From: JAJVID01 sp035275345
GTDB lineage: Bacteria > Acidobacteriota > Blastocatellia > RBC074
Assembly: GCA_035275345.1 (NCBI GenBank)
Contig: DATEMY010000144.1
Location: 1-23,724 of the forward strand
Reading direction: 5' to 3'
DNA length: 23,724 bases
The translations under genes were made by a program, and so were the position numbers. The first letter of the stretch is position 1. Each line of letters opens with the position of its first letter. Below the pieces are notes generated by a model. The model ran no database searches and was not told the DNA's origin. It saw only the letters and a list, made by a program, of their open reading frames with translations. Shown here in pieces: positions 7,860-15,852 of this stretch.

Positions 7860-7977
7860 GACAGAAAAATGGCGGACAGGAAAATGGCGGACAGAAAAAT
7901 GTAAGACAGAAAAATGGGGGGGCATTCGAAAGAGATATTTTTCTGTCTTACATTTTTCTGTCCGCCATTTTTCTGTC
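7860..7977. repeat. Inverted repeat with 15-bp tandem arms between convergent genes
   Basis: The left arm (7860-7919) is four tandem copies of a 15-base unit, GACAGAAAAATGGCG and variants. The right arm (7937-7977) is the reverse complement of three such units. The arms would pair with one unit looped out. It sits between the convergent S8 protease and LarA-like genes, so it could act as a two-way transcription end. The T-rich right arm would help on the plus strand. Confidence 0.9.
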
Positions 7978-8015
7978 GGCAGCGTCGCACGAACGCAATA
8001 AAATCCCGACAAGAT

Positions 8016-9326
8016 CTAAAAGTTGTTGAGAAGGTCATGAGTGGCGTCGATATCGCCTTCATCGGTAAAACGCCAATCCTGTGACGATTGCAGAACGGTC
8101 AGGTCCTCGCGTTCGGCGATCTCCGGGCCATAGGATGCAGAGGCGACGAAGCGATCCAACGCCAGGGTGTTGCGCACGCGCACGATGCGCGCTTCGGCGG
8201 GCTCAACGCCGGCAAGCCGCAAGGCCGCGTTGAGGCATTCGGCGTCGTTCGCAAAGGTCATCGGGATACGCACGGATGACGCAGACATCGCCGACAGGGC
8301 GTTGGTGTAGCTGCTCGTCTTATCCATTTCGTTCACCAGCCGCTCCGAAACCACATCGGCCATTCCAACTCCTATCGCGTTGCCATGGGTCTCAGGGGTC
8401 AGCGCCCGCACGTAGATCGCGCGCACTTCCTGGCGACGGTTGGAGCGCTCCAGATGGGCGCGGCGGCCGAGAACATTCGGGTCCATTCCCGATCCGCTGA
8501 TATTTTTCCCCATCTCGTCAAGGATCAGGATGTCAATTTGCTCGAAAGGCAGCGTGGGCATCCACGCGCGCGCGCATTTGAGAAGCTCAGGCTCGCGGGT
8601 CGCGAACTGCGACCCTGGCGCCGCCTCGATAAGGGCGAGCTTGTGATAGCCGTCTTCGACCAGCGCCAGTCCGAAAACCGAGGGAAGATGGTTTAAGACG
8701 AAGCTCGACACTTCGATCAACACTCGCTCGTATCCGAACCGCGGGTTTGGCCCCGACGCGAAACGGTGGCATTCAAACGCGCCTGCGGCTTTGCCCAGCC
8801 CGATGACGAGCATCTTGCGCAGCCCGCTGCCGATCCGCTCACTGGTGAAATCAGTGTGGGGCTTGACGCGGTTGATGATCAGCATGAGGTCGGCTTCGAG
8901 CGCGGGGCGCGACACAAAGACGCGAATGTCGTTTTCAGTACGCCCGATCTCGATGGTATCCATTGATGCGTTGATCGGCGCGCCGGCGCCTTCTTCGGTG
9001 ACTCCGAAAGTGGCCAGAATTTCTCTCTGCCCTTCCGCCGTCGCTCCGCCGTGGCTGCCCATCGCGGGGAAGATGAACGGGCGCGCGCCCATCGATTTGA
9101 GCTTTGCGATTGAGGCGTTGACCACCGTGGCGAGCTGGTCGATGCCGCGGCTGCCGACGCCGACCGCGACCGACCGCCCGGTCAGGTCTACGTCAGAGAA
9201 TACGGTGTCCAGTTGCGCCGCCGTTTCGGCTCCTGTATCTTGCAGGCGATGGTCTTCAAGCCTGGCCCTCACAAGCATCTGTTGGGGCAATAATGAGAGT
9301 GATGATCTGAAATTGGTATCGGTCAT
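8016..9326 (-). CDS. LarA-like / DUF2088-domain protein (lactate racemase superfamily)
   Basis: 436 residues, about the length of nickel-pincer lactate racemase LarA. Recognisable blocks are DLTGRSVAVGVGSRGI, FIFPAMGSHGGATAEGQ and LIINRVKPHTDFTSERIGSGLRKMLVIGLGK. These contain histidines and lysines of the kind that hold the nickel-pincer cofactor and do acid-base work in LarA. I cannot align them residue by residue. Many family members are racemases or epimerases of other 2-hydroxyacids, so lactate is not assured. No LarB, LarC or LarE maturation genes are in the window. The ATG is preceded by GGAGCGA at good spacing. It is monocistronic on the minus strand, divergent from galM and convergent with the S8 protease gene. 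Confidence 0.82.
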   Translation of the reverse strand: MTDTNFRSSLSLLPQQMLVRARLEDHRLQDTGAETAAQLDTVFSDVDLTGRSVAVGVGSRGIDQLATVVNASIAKLKSMGARPFIFPAMGSHGGATAEGQREILATFGVTEEGAGAPINASMDTIEIGRTENDIRVFVSRPALEADLMLIINRVKPHTDFTSERIGSGLRKMLVIGLGKAAGAFECHRFASGPNPRFGYERVLIEVSSFVLNHLPSVFGLALVEDGYHKLALIEAAPGSQFATREPELLKCARAWMPTLPFEQIDILILDEMGKNISGSGMDPNVLGRRAHLERSNRRQEVRAIYVRALTPETHGNAIGVGMADVVSERLVNEMDKTSSYTNALSAMSASSVRIPMTFANDAECLNAALRLAGVEPAEARIVRVRNTLALDRFVASASYGPEIAEREDLTVLQSSQDWRFTDEGDIDATHDLLNNF

Positions 9327-9438
9327 GTCTCGCTCCGAGATGATGAATGTATAGCGTCTGAAGTATAGTGCGGAGCGCCGGCTTGAGCCAGATTTTTCCT
9401 ACAAATCTGTCAGAGATTTCACAACAACGGAGATAACG

Positions 9439-10575
9439 ATGAAATTACACCGAACAATTTCAAAAGTGATACTTTGCGCGGCTATTGCGCTTTTGTGCGG
9501 TTTCGGCGGAAAGGGGAAAGCGACTTTGAAGAAGGAAGTTTTCGGAAAGACAACGGACGGGCAGAGCGTCGAGATATACACGCTGACCAACGCGAACGGC
9601 GTAGAGGCGAAGATCACGACCTATGGCGGCATAGTCGTTTCGCTCAAAACTCCGGACCGCAAGGGCAAGATGGACGATATCGTGCTCGGCTTCGATAGCC
9701 TGGATGATTACCTGAAAGACCATCCGTTTTTCGGCGCGCTCACGGGACGTTACGCCAACCGCATCGCCAAAGGGCGGTTTACGCTCAATGGAGTGGAATA
9801 CAAGCTGGCCACCAACAACGGAGAGAATCATTTGCATGGCGGCGTCAAGGGGTTCGACAAGGTGGTCTGGACAGCCCGCCAGGTCCCCGCGAAAGACGGC
9901 GTCGCGCTCGAACTGGCGCATTTAAGCAAGGACGGCGATGAAGGATATCCGGGCAATCTCAGGGCCATAGTCCTCTACTCGCTGACCGACAAGAACGAAT
10001 TGAAGATAGATTATTCGGCGACGACCGACAAAGACACGGTCATCAACCTGACCAACCATTCTTATTTCAACCTCGCGGGGCAGGGCAGTGGCGACATCCT
10101 GAACCATCAGGTGATGATCAACGCCAACAGCTTCACGCCGGTTGATTCGACCCTGATCCCGACCGGCGAACTGCGAAGCGTCAAAGCCACGCCTTTCGAC
10201 TTTACGCAGCCGACGGCGATCGGCGCGCGCGTCAACCAGGACGATGAGCAGTTGAAATTCGGCCAGGGCTACGACCACAACTTCGTCGTCAACGGCCAGA
10301 CCGGAGTATTGCGGCAGGCGGCGAAAGTCTCCGACCCCGCGACAGGCCGCGTCATGGAAGTCTGGACGACCGAGCCGGGCGTGCAGCTTTATATCGGCAA
10401 CTTTCTCGGTGAAATGAAGGGCAAGGCGGGTAAGTCCTACAACAGGCGCCACGGCTTCTGCCTCGAGACACAGCATTTTCCCGATTCGCCGAATAAGCCG
10501 AGCTTCCCGTCGACGGTCTTGAAAAAAGGCGGGCGGTACCAGACGACCACGGTATTCAAGTTTTCGGCGCAATAA
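9439..10575 (+). CDS. galM: Secreted aldose 1-epimerase (mutarotase)
   Basis: 378 residues, slightly longer than cytoplasmic GalM because of an N-terminal signal peptide (MKLHRTISKVILCAAIALLCGFGG), so it likely works in the periplasm. It interconverts alpha and beta anomers of aldoses. Family landmarks are GRYANRIAKGRFTLNG, ENHLHGGVKGFDK (His131/His133), NLTNHSYFNLAG (His207) and CLETQHFPDSPNKPSFPST (catalytic Glu343). The spacing from His133 to His207 to Glu343 matches characterised mutarotases. A GGAG ribosome site precedes the ATG. It is followed by a sugar-binding lipoprotein, ATPase and permease, which suggests that it supplies the anomer taken up by that importer. Galactose, glucose or xylose are all possible substrates. 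Confidence 0.93.
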   Translation: MKLHRTISKVILCAAIALLCGFGGKGKATLKKEVFGKTTDGQSVEIYTLTNANGVEAKITTYGGIVVSLKTPDRKGKMDDIVLGFDSLDDYLKDHPFFGALTGRYANRIAKGRFTLNGVEYKLATNNGENHLHGGVKGFDKVVWTARQVPAKDGVALELAHLSKDGDEGYPGNLRAIVLYSLTDKNELKIDYSATTDKDTVINLTNHSYFNLAGQGSGDILNHQVMINANSFTPVDSTLIPTGELRSVKATPFDFTQPTAIGARVNQDDEQLKFGQGYDHNFVVNGQTGVLRQAAKVSDPATGRVMEVWTTEPGVQLYIGNFLGEMKGKAGKSYNRRHGFCLETQHFPDSPNKPSFPSTVLKKGGRYQTTTVFKFSAQ

Positions 10576-10589
10576 GGTTTCATCAGCCA

Positions 10590-10637
10590 CATGCCTTATG
10601 AAATTCGGCATATGACTTATGGAATATGGCATACGAA
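10590..10637. repeat. Intergenic repeat of ATATGGCATA-type words, copy 1
   Basis: About two 21-base imperfect tandem units, each starting TTATG and containing GGCATA, with an inverted ATGCC word at the left end. Related words (CATATGCC and GGCATATG) recur at 13365-13406 in the same gene run. It lies between galM and the binding-protein gene. Confidence 0.6.
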
Positions 10638-10706
10638 TGAAATTGGCAAAGCCCTCTGCTAGGTCATTCCATCACCAGTTCAACCCAGCGTAGGAGGATT
10701 AAATTC

Positions 10707-11669
10707 ATGAAAGCATCTCCCGGACGGAGTGTGATTTTCATCCTGATTTCATTGTTGATTCTGGCAAACGTTTCATGCAACCAGACGAAAAAGACCCGGA
10801 TCGCGTTCGTCACGAACAACGCTTCGGATTTCTGGACGATCGCGCGCAAGGGAACCGAGAAGGCCCAGGCGGAATTGCCCAACGTCGAGATCGAATTCAA
10901 GATCAATTCCGAACTCACGGCCGCCGGGCAACAGCGCATAATTGACGACCTGTTGGCGAAAGGCGTAGACGGGATAGCCATTAGCCCGGTCGACCCCAAA
11001 AATCAGACGCAACTGATCAACCGCGCGGCCAGTAAGGCGCTGGTCTTCACGCAGGATAGTGATGCGCCGAACAGCAATCGCGCCTGCTACATCGGCACCG
11101 ACAACGAAGCCGCGGGCCGTCAAGCGGGGCAACTGGTCAAAGAAGCGCTGCCCGAGGGAGGCAAGATCATGGTCTTCGTCGGAACGATGGACGCGCAGAA
11201 CGCGCAAGACCGTTATCGAGGATTGAAGCAGACGCTCGAAGGCACGAAGGTCGAGATCTTAGACATCCGCACCGACGGCGGCGAAAGCGTGAACGCTAAA
11301 AGGAACGCCGCCGATACATTGGTAAAATATCCCGATATCGCCGGAATGGTCGGACTCTGGGCGTATAACGGCCCTGCCATTTTGGGCGCGGTCAAAGAGG
11401 CCGGCAAAGTCGGCCAGGTGAAAATCGTCGCCTTCGATGAAGAGGACGCGACTCTGACCGGGATCAAAGAGGGCGCTATTCATGGGACCGTCGTACAGCA
11501 GCCTTACGAGTTCGGCTATCAATCAATGATTAAGCTGGCGAAAGCCATCAACGGTGACAAATCGGGCATCCCGCCGAGCAAACTGGACATCGTCCAGACG
11601 CTGGCGATCAAGAAGGACAGCGTCGAAGATTTCATCGTGAAGATCAATAAGCTGCGAGGGCGGAGTTAA
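10707..11669 (+). CDS. Sugar ABC transporter substrate-binding lipoprotein (RbsB-like)
   Basis: 320 residues. The N-terminus MKASPGRSVIFILISLLILANVSCNQTKK looks like a lipoprotein signal with Cys24 as the lipidated residue, although Asn at -3 is unusual. The mature part is a periplasmic-binding type-1 fold: TRIAFVTNNASDFWTIARKGTEKA, then GVDGIAISPVDPKN and ACYIGTDNEAAGRQAG, the classic blocks of ribose/galactose/xylose-type binding proteins. A strong AGGAGG ribosome site precedes the ATG. The ATPase and permease genes follow on the same strand, separated by repeats, so together these make a complete importer. The exact sugar cannot be told; the mutarotase upstream points to a hexose or pentose. 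Confidence 0.93.
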   Translation: MKASPGRSVIFILISLLILANVSCNQTKKTRIAFVTNNASDFWTIARKGTEKAQAELPNVEIEFKINSELTAAGQQRIIDDLLAKGVDGIAISPVDPKNQTQLINRAASKALVFTQDSDAPNSNRACYIGTDNEAAGRQAGQLVKEALPEGGKIMVFVGTMDAQNAQDRYRGLKQTLEGTKVEILDIRTDGGESVNAKRNAADTLVKYPDIAGMVGLWAYNGPAILGAVKEAGKVGQVKIVAFDEEDATLTGIKEGAIHGTVVQQPYEFGYQSMIKLAKAINGDKSGIPPSKLDIVQTLAIKKDSVEDFIVKINKLRGRS

Positions 11670-11684
11670 ATCGAAACAAGAATG

Positions 11685-11791
11685 ATCGGAGCGGAAGCAA
11701 CCATGGATTTACACGGATGCGACGGATTGCCGCGGATTATCCGCGGCAATCCGTCGCATTCGTAAAAATCCGCGGTCACTTCCGCTCCGAT
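11685..11791. repeat. 107-bp intergenic inverted repeat with GCGGAT words
   Basis: Outer arms start ATCGGAGCGGAAG and end in its complement. The centre, 11718-11758, is a perfect inverted repeat with 19-base arms (TGCGACGGATTGCCGCGGA) and a 3-base loop. Between outer and inner parts the arms match with a few mismatches. It lies between the binding-protein and ATPase genes. Such a hairpin could protect the upstream mRNA and favour high binding-protein expression; that role is inference. Confidence 0.9.
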
Positions 11792-11813
11792 GTCGCTTGA
11801 TCTGAACATCTGA

Positions 11814-13328
11814 ATGAATCGCAAAACAACACCGTTGCTCGAAATGCGTGAGATCAGCAAACGGTTCCCGGGCGTGGTGGCGCTAGACAACGTTTCGCTC
11901 GAAGCTCGCCCCGGCGAGATCGTCGCGCTGGTTGGCGAGAACGGCGCCGGCAAATCCACGCTGATGAAAATTCTCGGCGGCATTCATCAGCCGGACGCTG
12001 GCGAGATTCGAATCAACGGCGAACCGGTCACGATCCATTCGGTGAACGATTCGATGAGGCTGGGCATCGGGTTTATTCATCAGGAATTGAACATGCTGCC
12101 GAATCTTGACGCCGCCGCGAATGTCTTTCTCGGACGCGAGCCGCGTTTCGGCGGGTTCCTGAATTTGATCGACCGGCGAAGGATCGAGGCCGAGACCGAA
12201 AAGTTGCTTAAGCGGCTCGGCGTCGATATCTCGCCACGCGCGCAAGTTGGCGACCTCTCGATCGCTCACCGCCAGATGATCGAGATCGCGAAGTCCCTAT
12301 CGCTCGACGCTCGGCTGATAATTATGGACGAGCCGACATCGAGCCTCACGCTGGCCGAGACCAACCGCCTGCTCGAAGTCGTGAAAGATCTGCGCTTTCA
12401 TGGCGTCAGCGTCATTTACATTTCGCACCGGCTGGGCGAGGTGACCGAGGTCGCCGACCGAGTCGTCGTGCTGCGCGACGGCGCCAACGCGGGAACGCTC
12501 GAACGCGAGGAGCTGAATCACGACCGCATTGTGCAGTTGATGGTCGGGCGCGATCTGCGACACGTCCACACGCCGAAGACCGAATCGACCCAGCCACATT
12601 ACTTCGTTGTCGAGAACCTGCGCACGCGCCGCTATCCCGACAAGCCCGTTTCATTCGACGTAGGCCGCGGCGAGGTCCTCGGCGTCGCCGGATTAGTCGG
12701 CGCCGGACGCACCGAAGTCGCGCAAGCCCTCTTCGGCGTCGAACCGGCGCTCGGCGGCAGGACCATGCTCGACGGCGAAGAGTTGAAAGTCTCCTCGCCG
12801 CAAGAAGCGATCAACAAAGGCCTCTGCCTGATTCCCGAAGACCGCCGCAACCTGGGATTGATAACGAGTTGGACGGTGCGCGAGAACACCACGCTGGCGA
12901 CCTTGACGAGTTTTGCCAGAGGCGGCCTGGTCAATTTCGACGCCGAGAACAAGGCCGCCGTCGAGATGTCTTCGAAGCTGCGCGTCAAGACCCCGTCGGT
13001 CGAGGCCCTGGTTTCGCAGCTCAGCGGCGGCAATCAGCAGAAGGTCGTCCTGGCTAAATGGCTGCTGTGTAAATTAAAGCTGATCATCTTCGACGAGCCG
13101 ACGCGGGGAATCGACGTCGGCGCGAAGAGCGAAATTTACGAATTGATCAATCAACTGGCCGCCGACGGCGCGGCGGTGATCGTCATTAGCAGCGAGTTGG
13201 AGGAGATTCTCCGTATCAGTGACCGCATAGCCGTAATGCACGAAGGGAATCTGACCGGCGTTCTGAACCGCGCCGACGCCAGTGAGGAGGCGATCATGCG
13301 TTTAGCTGTAGGGCATTCAACGTCATAA
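11814..13328 (+). CDS. Sugar ABC transporter ATP-binding protein, two NBDs (RbsA/MglA/XylG type)
   Basis: 504 residues, the usual size. NBD1 has Walker A GENGAGKST (41-49) and Walker B LIIMDEPTSSL. Its signature region, LSIAHRQMIEIAK, is divergent, as is normal here. NBD2 has the degenerate P-loop GLVGAGRTE (293-301, Lys replaced by Arg299), the intact signature LSGGNQQKVVLAKWL (about 403) and LIIFDEPTRGIDVGAKSEIY. This asymmetric pattern is typical of carbohydrate uptake transporter family 2. It powers import through the permease encoded next. The start at ATG 11814 leaves a normal short N-terminus, and a second ATG at 11844 is less likely. The large palindrome at 11685-11791 lies directly upstream, with no clear Shine-Dalgarno sequence. 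Confidence 0.95.
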   Translation: MNRKTTPLLEMREISKRFPGVVALDNVSLEARPGEIVALVGENGAGKSTLMKILGGIHQPDAGEIRINGEPVTIHSVNDSMRLGIGFIHQELNMLPNLDAAANVFLGREPRFGGFLNLIDRRRIEAETEKLLKRLGVDISPRAQVGDLSIAHRQMIEIAKSLSLDARLIIMDEPTSSLTLAETNRLLEVVKDLRFHGVSVIYISHRLGEVTEVADRVVVLRDGANAGTLEREELNHDRIVQLMVGRDLRHVHTPKTESTQPHYFVVENLRTRRYPDKPVSFDVGRGEVLGVAGLVGAGRTEVAQALFGVEPALGGRTMLDGEELKVSSPQEAINKGLCLIPEDRRNLGLITSWTVRENTTLATLTSFARGGLVNFDAENKAAVEMSSKLRVKTPSVEALVSQLSGGNQQKVVLAKWLLCKLKLIIFDEPTRGIDVGAKSEIYELINQLAADGAAVIVISSELEEILRISDRIAVMHEGNLTGVLNRADASEEAIMRLAVGHSTS

Positions 13329-13364
13329 TCGGTCATTGAGGTATTTTCCGATTGAGTCAATGGG

Positions 13365-13406
13365 CCATATGCCCTCTGAAAGATGGCATATGGCGTATGG
13401 CATATG
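13365..13406. repeat. ATGGCATATG repeat and hairpin overlapping a start codon, copy 2
   Basis: CCATATGCC (13365-13373) pairs with GGCATATGG (13385-13393) around an 11-base loop. A second copy of ATGGCATATG (13397-13406) follows 14 bases after the first (13383-13392), and its last three bases are the permease start codon. Words are shared with 10590-10637. Confidence 0.75.
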
Positions 13407-14348
13407 AAAAAAGAACTGGGCATCTTCATTCTTTTGGTCGTGTTGTGCGCCGTCACGGCGATCAAGGAACCGGTATTCCTATCGCCTGTAAATTTGCAGA
13501 ACACGGCGAAATTGATCGGGGCTTACGGATTACTCGGCCTCGGTCTCGGCGCGGTGATCATCACCGGCGGCATTGATCTGTCGGTCGGATCGGTTCTGGC
13601 GCTGCTCGGAGTGCTGCTGTCAATGGCGGTCAGGCAATGGGGCGTTCCGGGATTCGCGGCGGTGTTGTTGATCGTTGGCGCGGCGACGGGGCTGGGCTGG
13701 CTGCACGGATTCCTGATCGCGCGCGTTCGCGTCCAACCATTCATTGTGACGTTATGCGGGCTGTTGTTCTATCGAGGACTCGCGCGATTCATCGCCGACG
13801 ACGAGACGAAAGGCTTTGGCGACGCAGTCGGGTTAGAGTGGTTACAGAGTCTGGCGACGGGCAGATTACTGGGCGTGCCGATGCCGTTTGTGATGCTTAT
13901 TGTCATAGCCGCGCTGATGTGGGTATTGATCCATCGCTCTGTTTACGGGCGTTATCTCTTCGCCGTCGGAAACAACGAAGAGGCGGCGCGTTATTCGGGC
14001 ATCAACTCGAAGCGGATGATCGCCAGCGCGTATATTATTTGCGCGGCTCTGGCCGGGATCGCGGCGGTCATTTTCGCGTTCGACACCAACTCGGTTTCGC
14101 CCTCTTCGCACGGCAGTTTTTTCGAGCTTTATGGCATCGCAGCGGCGGTGTTGGGCGGATGCAGTCTGCGGGGCGGCGAAGGTTCGATAATCGGTATTCT
14201 GCTCGGCACGGCTCTGCTGCAGGTGTTGCAGAACCTGGTCAACCTGCTGGGCATTCCGAGTTCATTGAATTTCGCCGTGATGGGCGCGGTGATCTTGATC
14301 GGTGTGCTGGCGGATCAATTGCTGAAACGCAAGAAGGCGAAGGCTTGA
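13404..14348 (+). CDS. Sugar ABC transporter permease (RbsC-type)
   Basis: About 314 residues from ATG 13404 (MKKELGIFILLVVLCAVTAIKEPVFLSPVNLQN), the normal start of the family. The upstream in-frame ATG at 13383 lies inside a repeat and is rejected. Multiple hydrophobic helices fill the protein. Conserved blocks are GLGLGAVIITGGIDLSVGSVLAL, RVQPFIVTLCGLLFYRGLARF, GNNEEAARYSGINSKRM (coupling region to the ATPase) and AAAVLGGCSLRGGEGSIIGILLG. It forms the membrane channel of the importer with the preceding ATPase and the binding lipoprotein. No Shine-Dalgarno sequence is visible because the region before the start is the repeat itself. Confidence 0.94.
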   Translation: MKKELGIFILLVVLCAVTAIKEPVFLSPVNLQNTAKLIGAYGLLGLGLGAVIITGGIDLSVGSVLALLGVLLSMAVRQWGVPGFAAVLLIVGAATGLGWLHGFLIARVRVQPFIVTLCGLLFYRGLARFIADDETKGFGDAVGLEWLQSLATGRLLGVPMPFVMLIVIAALMWVLIHRSVYGRYLFAVGNNEEAARYSGINSKRMIASAYIICAALAGIAAVIFAFDTNSVSPSSHGSFFELYGIAAAVLGGCSLRGGEGSIIGILLGTALLQVLQNLVNLLGIPSSLNFAVMGAVILIGVLADQLLKRKKAKA

Positions 14349-14422
14349 AACGCATATACCCAACACTCAAGGATTTACAACAATTACTCAAAACTAGAAA
14401 TGGAAAGTGGAACAATAGGTAG

Positions 14423-15598
14423 ATGAAGTTTTCGAAGAAGATAAAGAAGAACGTCGCCGCTGAGCCGGAATCGCAGAAGTGGTTGTGGCTGCAACTTGGA
14501 GTCGGCGTGGTGCTCACCATCGCGGTTGCGATTTTTTACATCTTCGACGCCAAAGAGAATCAAGCGGCGTCGGAACCAAAATCGGAACAGGCCGGACATC
14601 GAGGCTCGAACAGCGCTGGATTGCTGGCGAGCGTGACCAACGGCTCTCCGACGGGCGTCAACGCCGCGCCCGCGCCGGACCCTGCGCCCGAAGGAATGGT
14701 CTGGGTGCCGGGCGGGACTTTCTGGATGGGCTGCGACACCTGCGAGATGCCGGACGCCGCGCCCGCCCATCTTGTCAGTGTTGACGGTTACTGGATGGAC
14801 AAGACTCCGATCACCAACGCTCAATTCGAGAAGTTCGTGAAGGCCACTGGCTATCAGACTATCGCCGAACGCAAACCCGATCCGAAAGATTTTCCCGGAG
14901 CGCCTGAGGAAAAACTGGTTCCGGGATGCGCGGTTTTTACGCCGCCGTCTAAGGACATACCGCTCGAAAGTCATCACGCCTGGTGGCGATACGTGCCCGG
15001 CGCATACTGGAAAAACCCGGAAGGCCCTGCCAGCTCGATCAAAGGGCGCGAGGATCATCCGGTTGTCAACATCGCATGGGAAGACGCGGTGGCATACGCG
15101 AAATGGGCCGGCAAGCGTTTGCCGACCGAAGCCGAATTCGAATTTGCCGCGCGCGGAGGCCTGGACAGGAAACCTTATTCCTGGGGCGACGAGTTGAATC
15201 CCGGCGGCAAATGGATGTCAAACATTTATCAGGGGCGCTTCCCGTCGCAGAACGCCGTCGAGGATGGTTACCTCGCCACGTCGCCCGTCACCGCATTTCC
15301 GCCGAATAATTTCGGGCTTTACGACATGGCCGGCAACGTCTGGCAATGGTGCTCGGATTGGTATCGTCCCGATTATTTCCGGGAGCTGGCGGCGCGGGGC
15401 GTCGTGAAAAACCCGAAAGGGCCTGACGGCGGATACGATCCGCTGGAACCCAATGTCCCGAAACGCGTGCAGAAAAGCGGCTCCTTTTTGTGCAGCGATC
15501 AATATTGCAGGCGTTATCTGGTCGGCAGCCGAGGCAAAGGCGCGGTTGACAGCGGCGGCTCGAACGTGGGATTCCGCACCGTCAAATCGGCTTCATAA
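14423..15598 (+). CDS. Formylglycine-generating enzyme (SUMF1/FGE), membrane-anchored
   Basis: 391 residues. An N-terminal basic stretch and one hydrophobic helix (WLWLQLGVGVVLTIAVAIFYIF, about 19-41) suggest a membrane anchor with the catalytic domain outside. The FGE domain runs from GMVWVPGGTFWMGC to the end, with FGE blocks such as HPVVNIAWEDAVAYAKWAGKRLPTEAEFEFAARGG and GLYDMAGNVWQWCSDWY. Both catalytic cysteines are present in RVQKSGSFLCSDQYCRRY (Cys357 and Cys362, the same 5-residue spacing as in human FGE), so it is a real FGE and not a cysteine-less relative. It should convert a sulfatase cysteine to formylglycine using copper and oxygen. No sulfatase gene is in the window. It follows the sugar permease by 74 bases; that gap shows nothing recognisable. 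Confidence 0.92.
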   Translation: MKFSKKIKKNVAAEPESQKWLWLQLGVGVVLTIAVAIFYIFDAKENQAASEPKSEQAGHRGSNSAGLLASVTNGSPTGVNAAPAPDPAPEGMVWVPGGTFWMGCDTCEMPDAAPAHLVSVDGYWMDKTPITNAQFEKFVKATGYQTIAERKPDPKDFPGAPEEKLVPGCAVFTPPSKDIPLESHHAWWRYVPGAYWKNPEGPASSIKGREDHPVVNIAWEDAVAYAKWAGKRLPTEAEFEFAARGGLDRKPYSWGDELNPGGKWMSNIYQGRFPSQNAVEDGYLATSPVTAFPPNNFGLYDMAGNVWQWCSDWYRPDYFRELAARGVVKNPKGPDGGYDPLEPNVPKRVQKSGSFLCSDQYCRRYLVGSRGKGAVDSGGSNVGFRTVKSAS

Positions 15599-15662
15599 AA
15601 TGAAACGAGAAGATTTGGAAAGATATTTGGAAAGGGGAGATAGTCTCGCGCATTGCCGGAGG

Positions 15663-15701
15663 GACGCAACCTCGACAGGTTGCGCTACATTTTCTGAAGA
15701 G
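15663..15701 (+). repeat. GCAACCT palindromic repeat, copy A
   Basis: Core CGCAACCT-CGAC-AGGTTGCG is itself a hairpin and is followed by CTACATTTTCTGAAGAG. Copy C at 15805 matches it in direct orientation almost base for base. Confidence 0.85.
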
Positions 15702-15749
15702 CCCCCATGTCGCGCGGCGACGCCCTGAAACTATGAAAATCGGCGGCGA

Positions 15750-15779
15750 GTGTAGCGCAACCTGTCGAGGTTGCGCTGC
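15750..15779 (-). repeat. GCAACCT palindromic repeat, copy B (inverted)
   Basis: It begins TGTAGCGCAACCTGTCGAGG and continues with the complement, so it is the same element in the opposite direction, lying between copies A and C. The A-B-C arrangement resembles clustered REP or BIME elements of other bacteria. Confidence 0.85.
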
Positions 15780-15804
15780 TTTCTCAACTCGCTCCATGCC
15801 GAAG

Positions 15805-15844
15805 CAACGCAACCTGGACAGGTTGCGCTACATTTTCTGAGGAG
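15805..15844 (+). repeat. GCAACCT palindromic repeat, copy C, abutting a ribosome site
   Basis: Core CGCAACCT-GGAC-AGGTTGCG is followed by CTACATTTTCTGAGGAG. The end of this conserved tail (GAGGAG) sits 8 bases before the ATG of the cyclase-family gene, so the repeat tail supplies its Shine-Dalgarno sequence. Confidence 0.85.
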
Positions 15845-15852
15845 ACCCGATT

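Noticed and set aside
7860..7977. Possible CRISPR array (regularly spaced repeats)
   Set aside because: Repeats are contiguous 15-base units without unique spacers, and no cas genes are nearby.
9327..9438. Promoters in the gap between the LarA-like gene and galM
   Set aside because: TATACT and TATACA-like -10 words exist on the minus strand, but none has a convincing -35 at proper spacing, so no site is called.
13637..14422. 261-codon plus-strand frame overlapping the permease gene
   Set aside because: Arg/Gly-rich out-of-frame translation of RbsC coding sequence with no conserved block.
15601..15728. Short plus-strand frame downstream of the FGE gene (MKREDLERYLERGD...)
   Set aside because: It runs straight through repeat copy A, has no ribosome site or family resemblance, and its later part is translation of the repeat.
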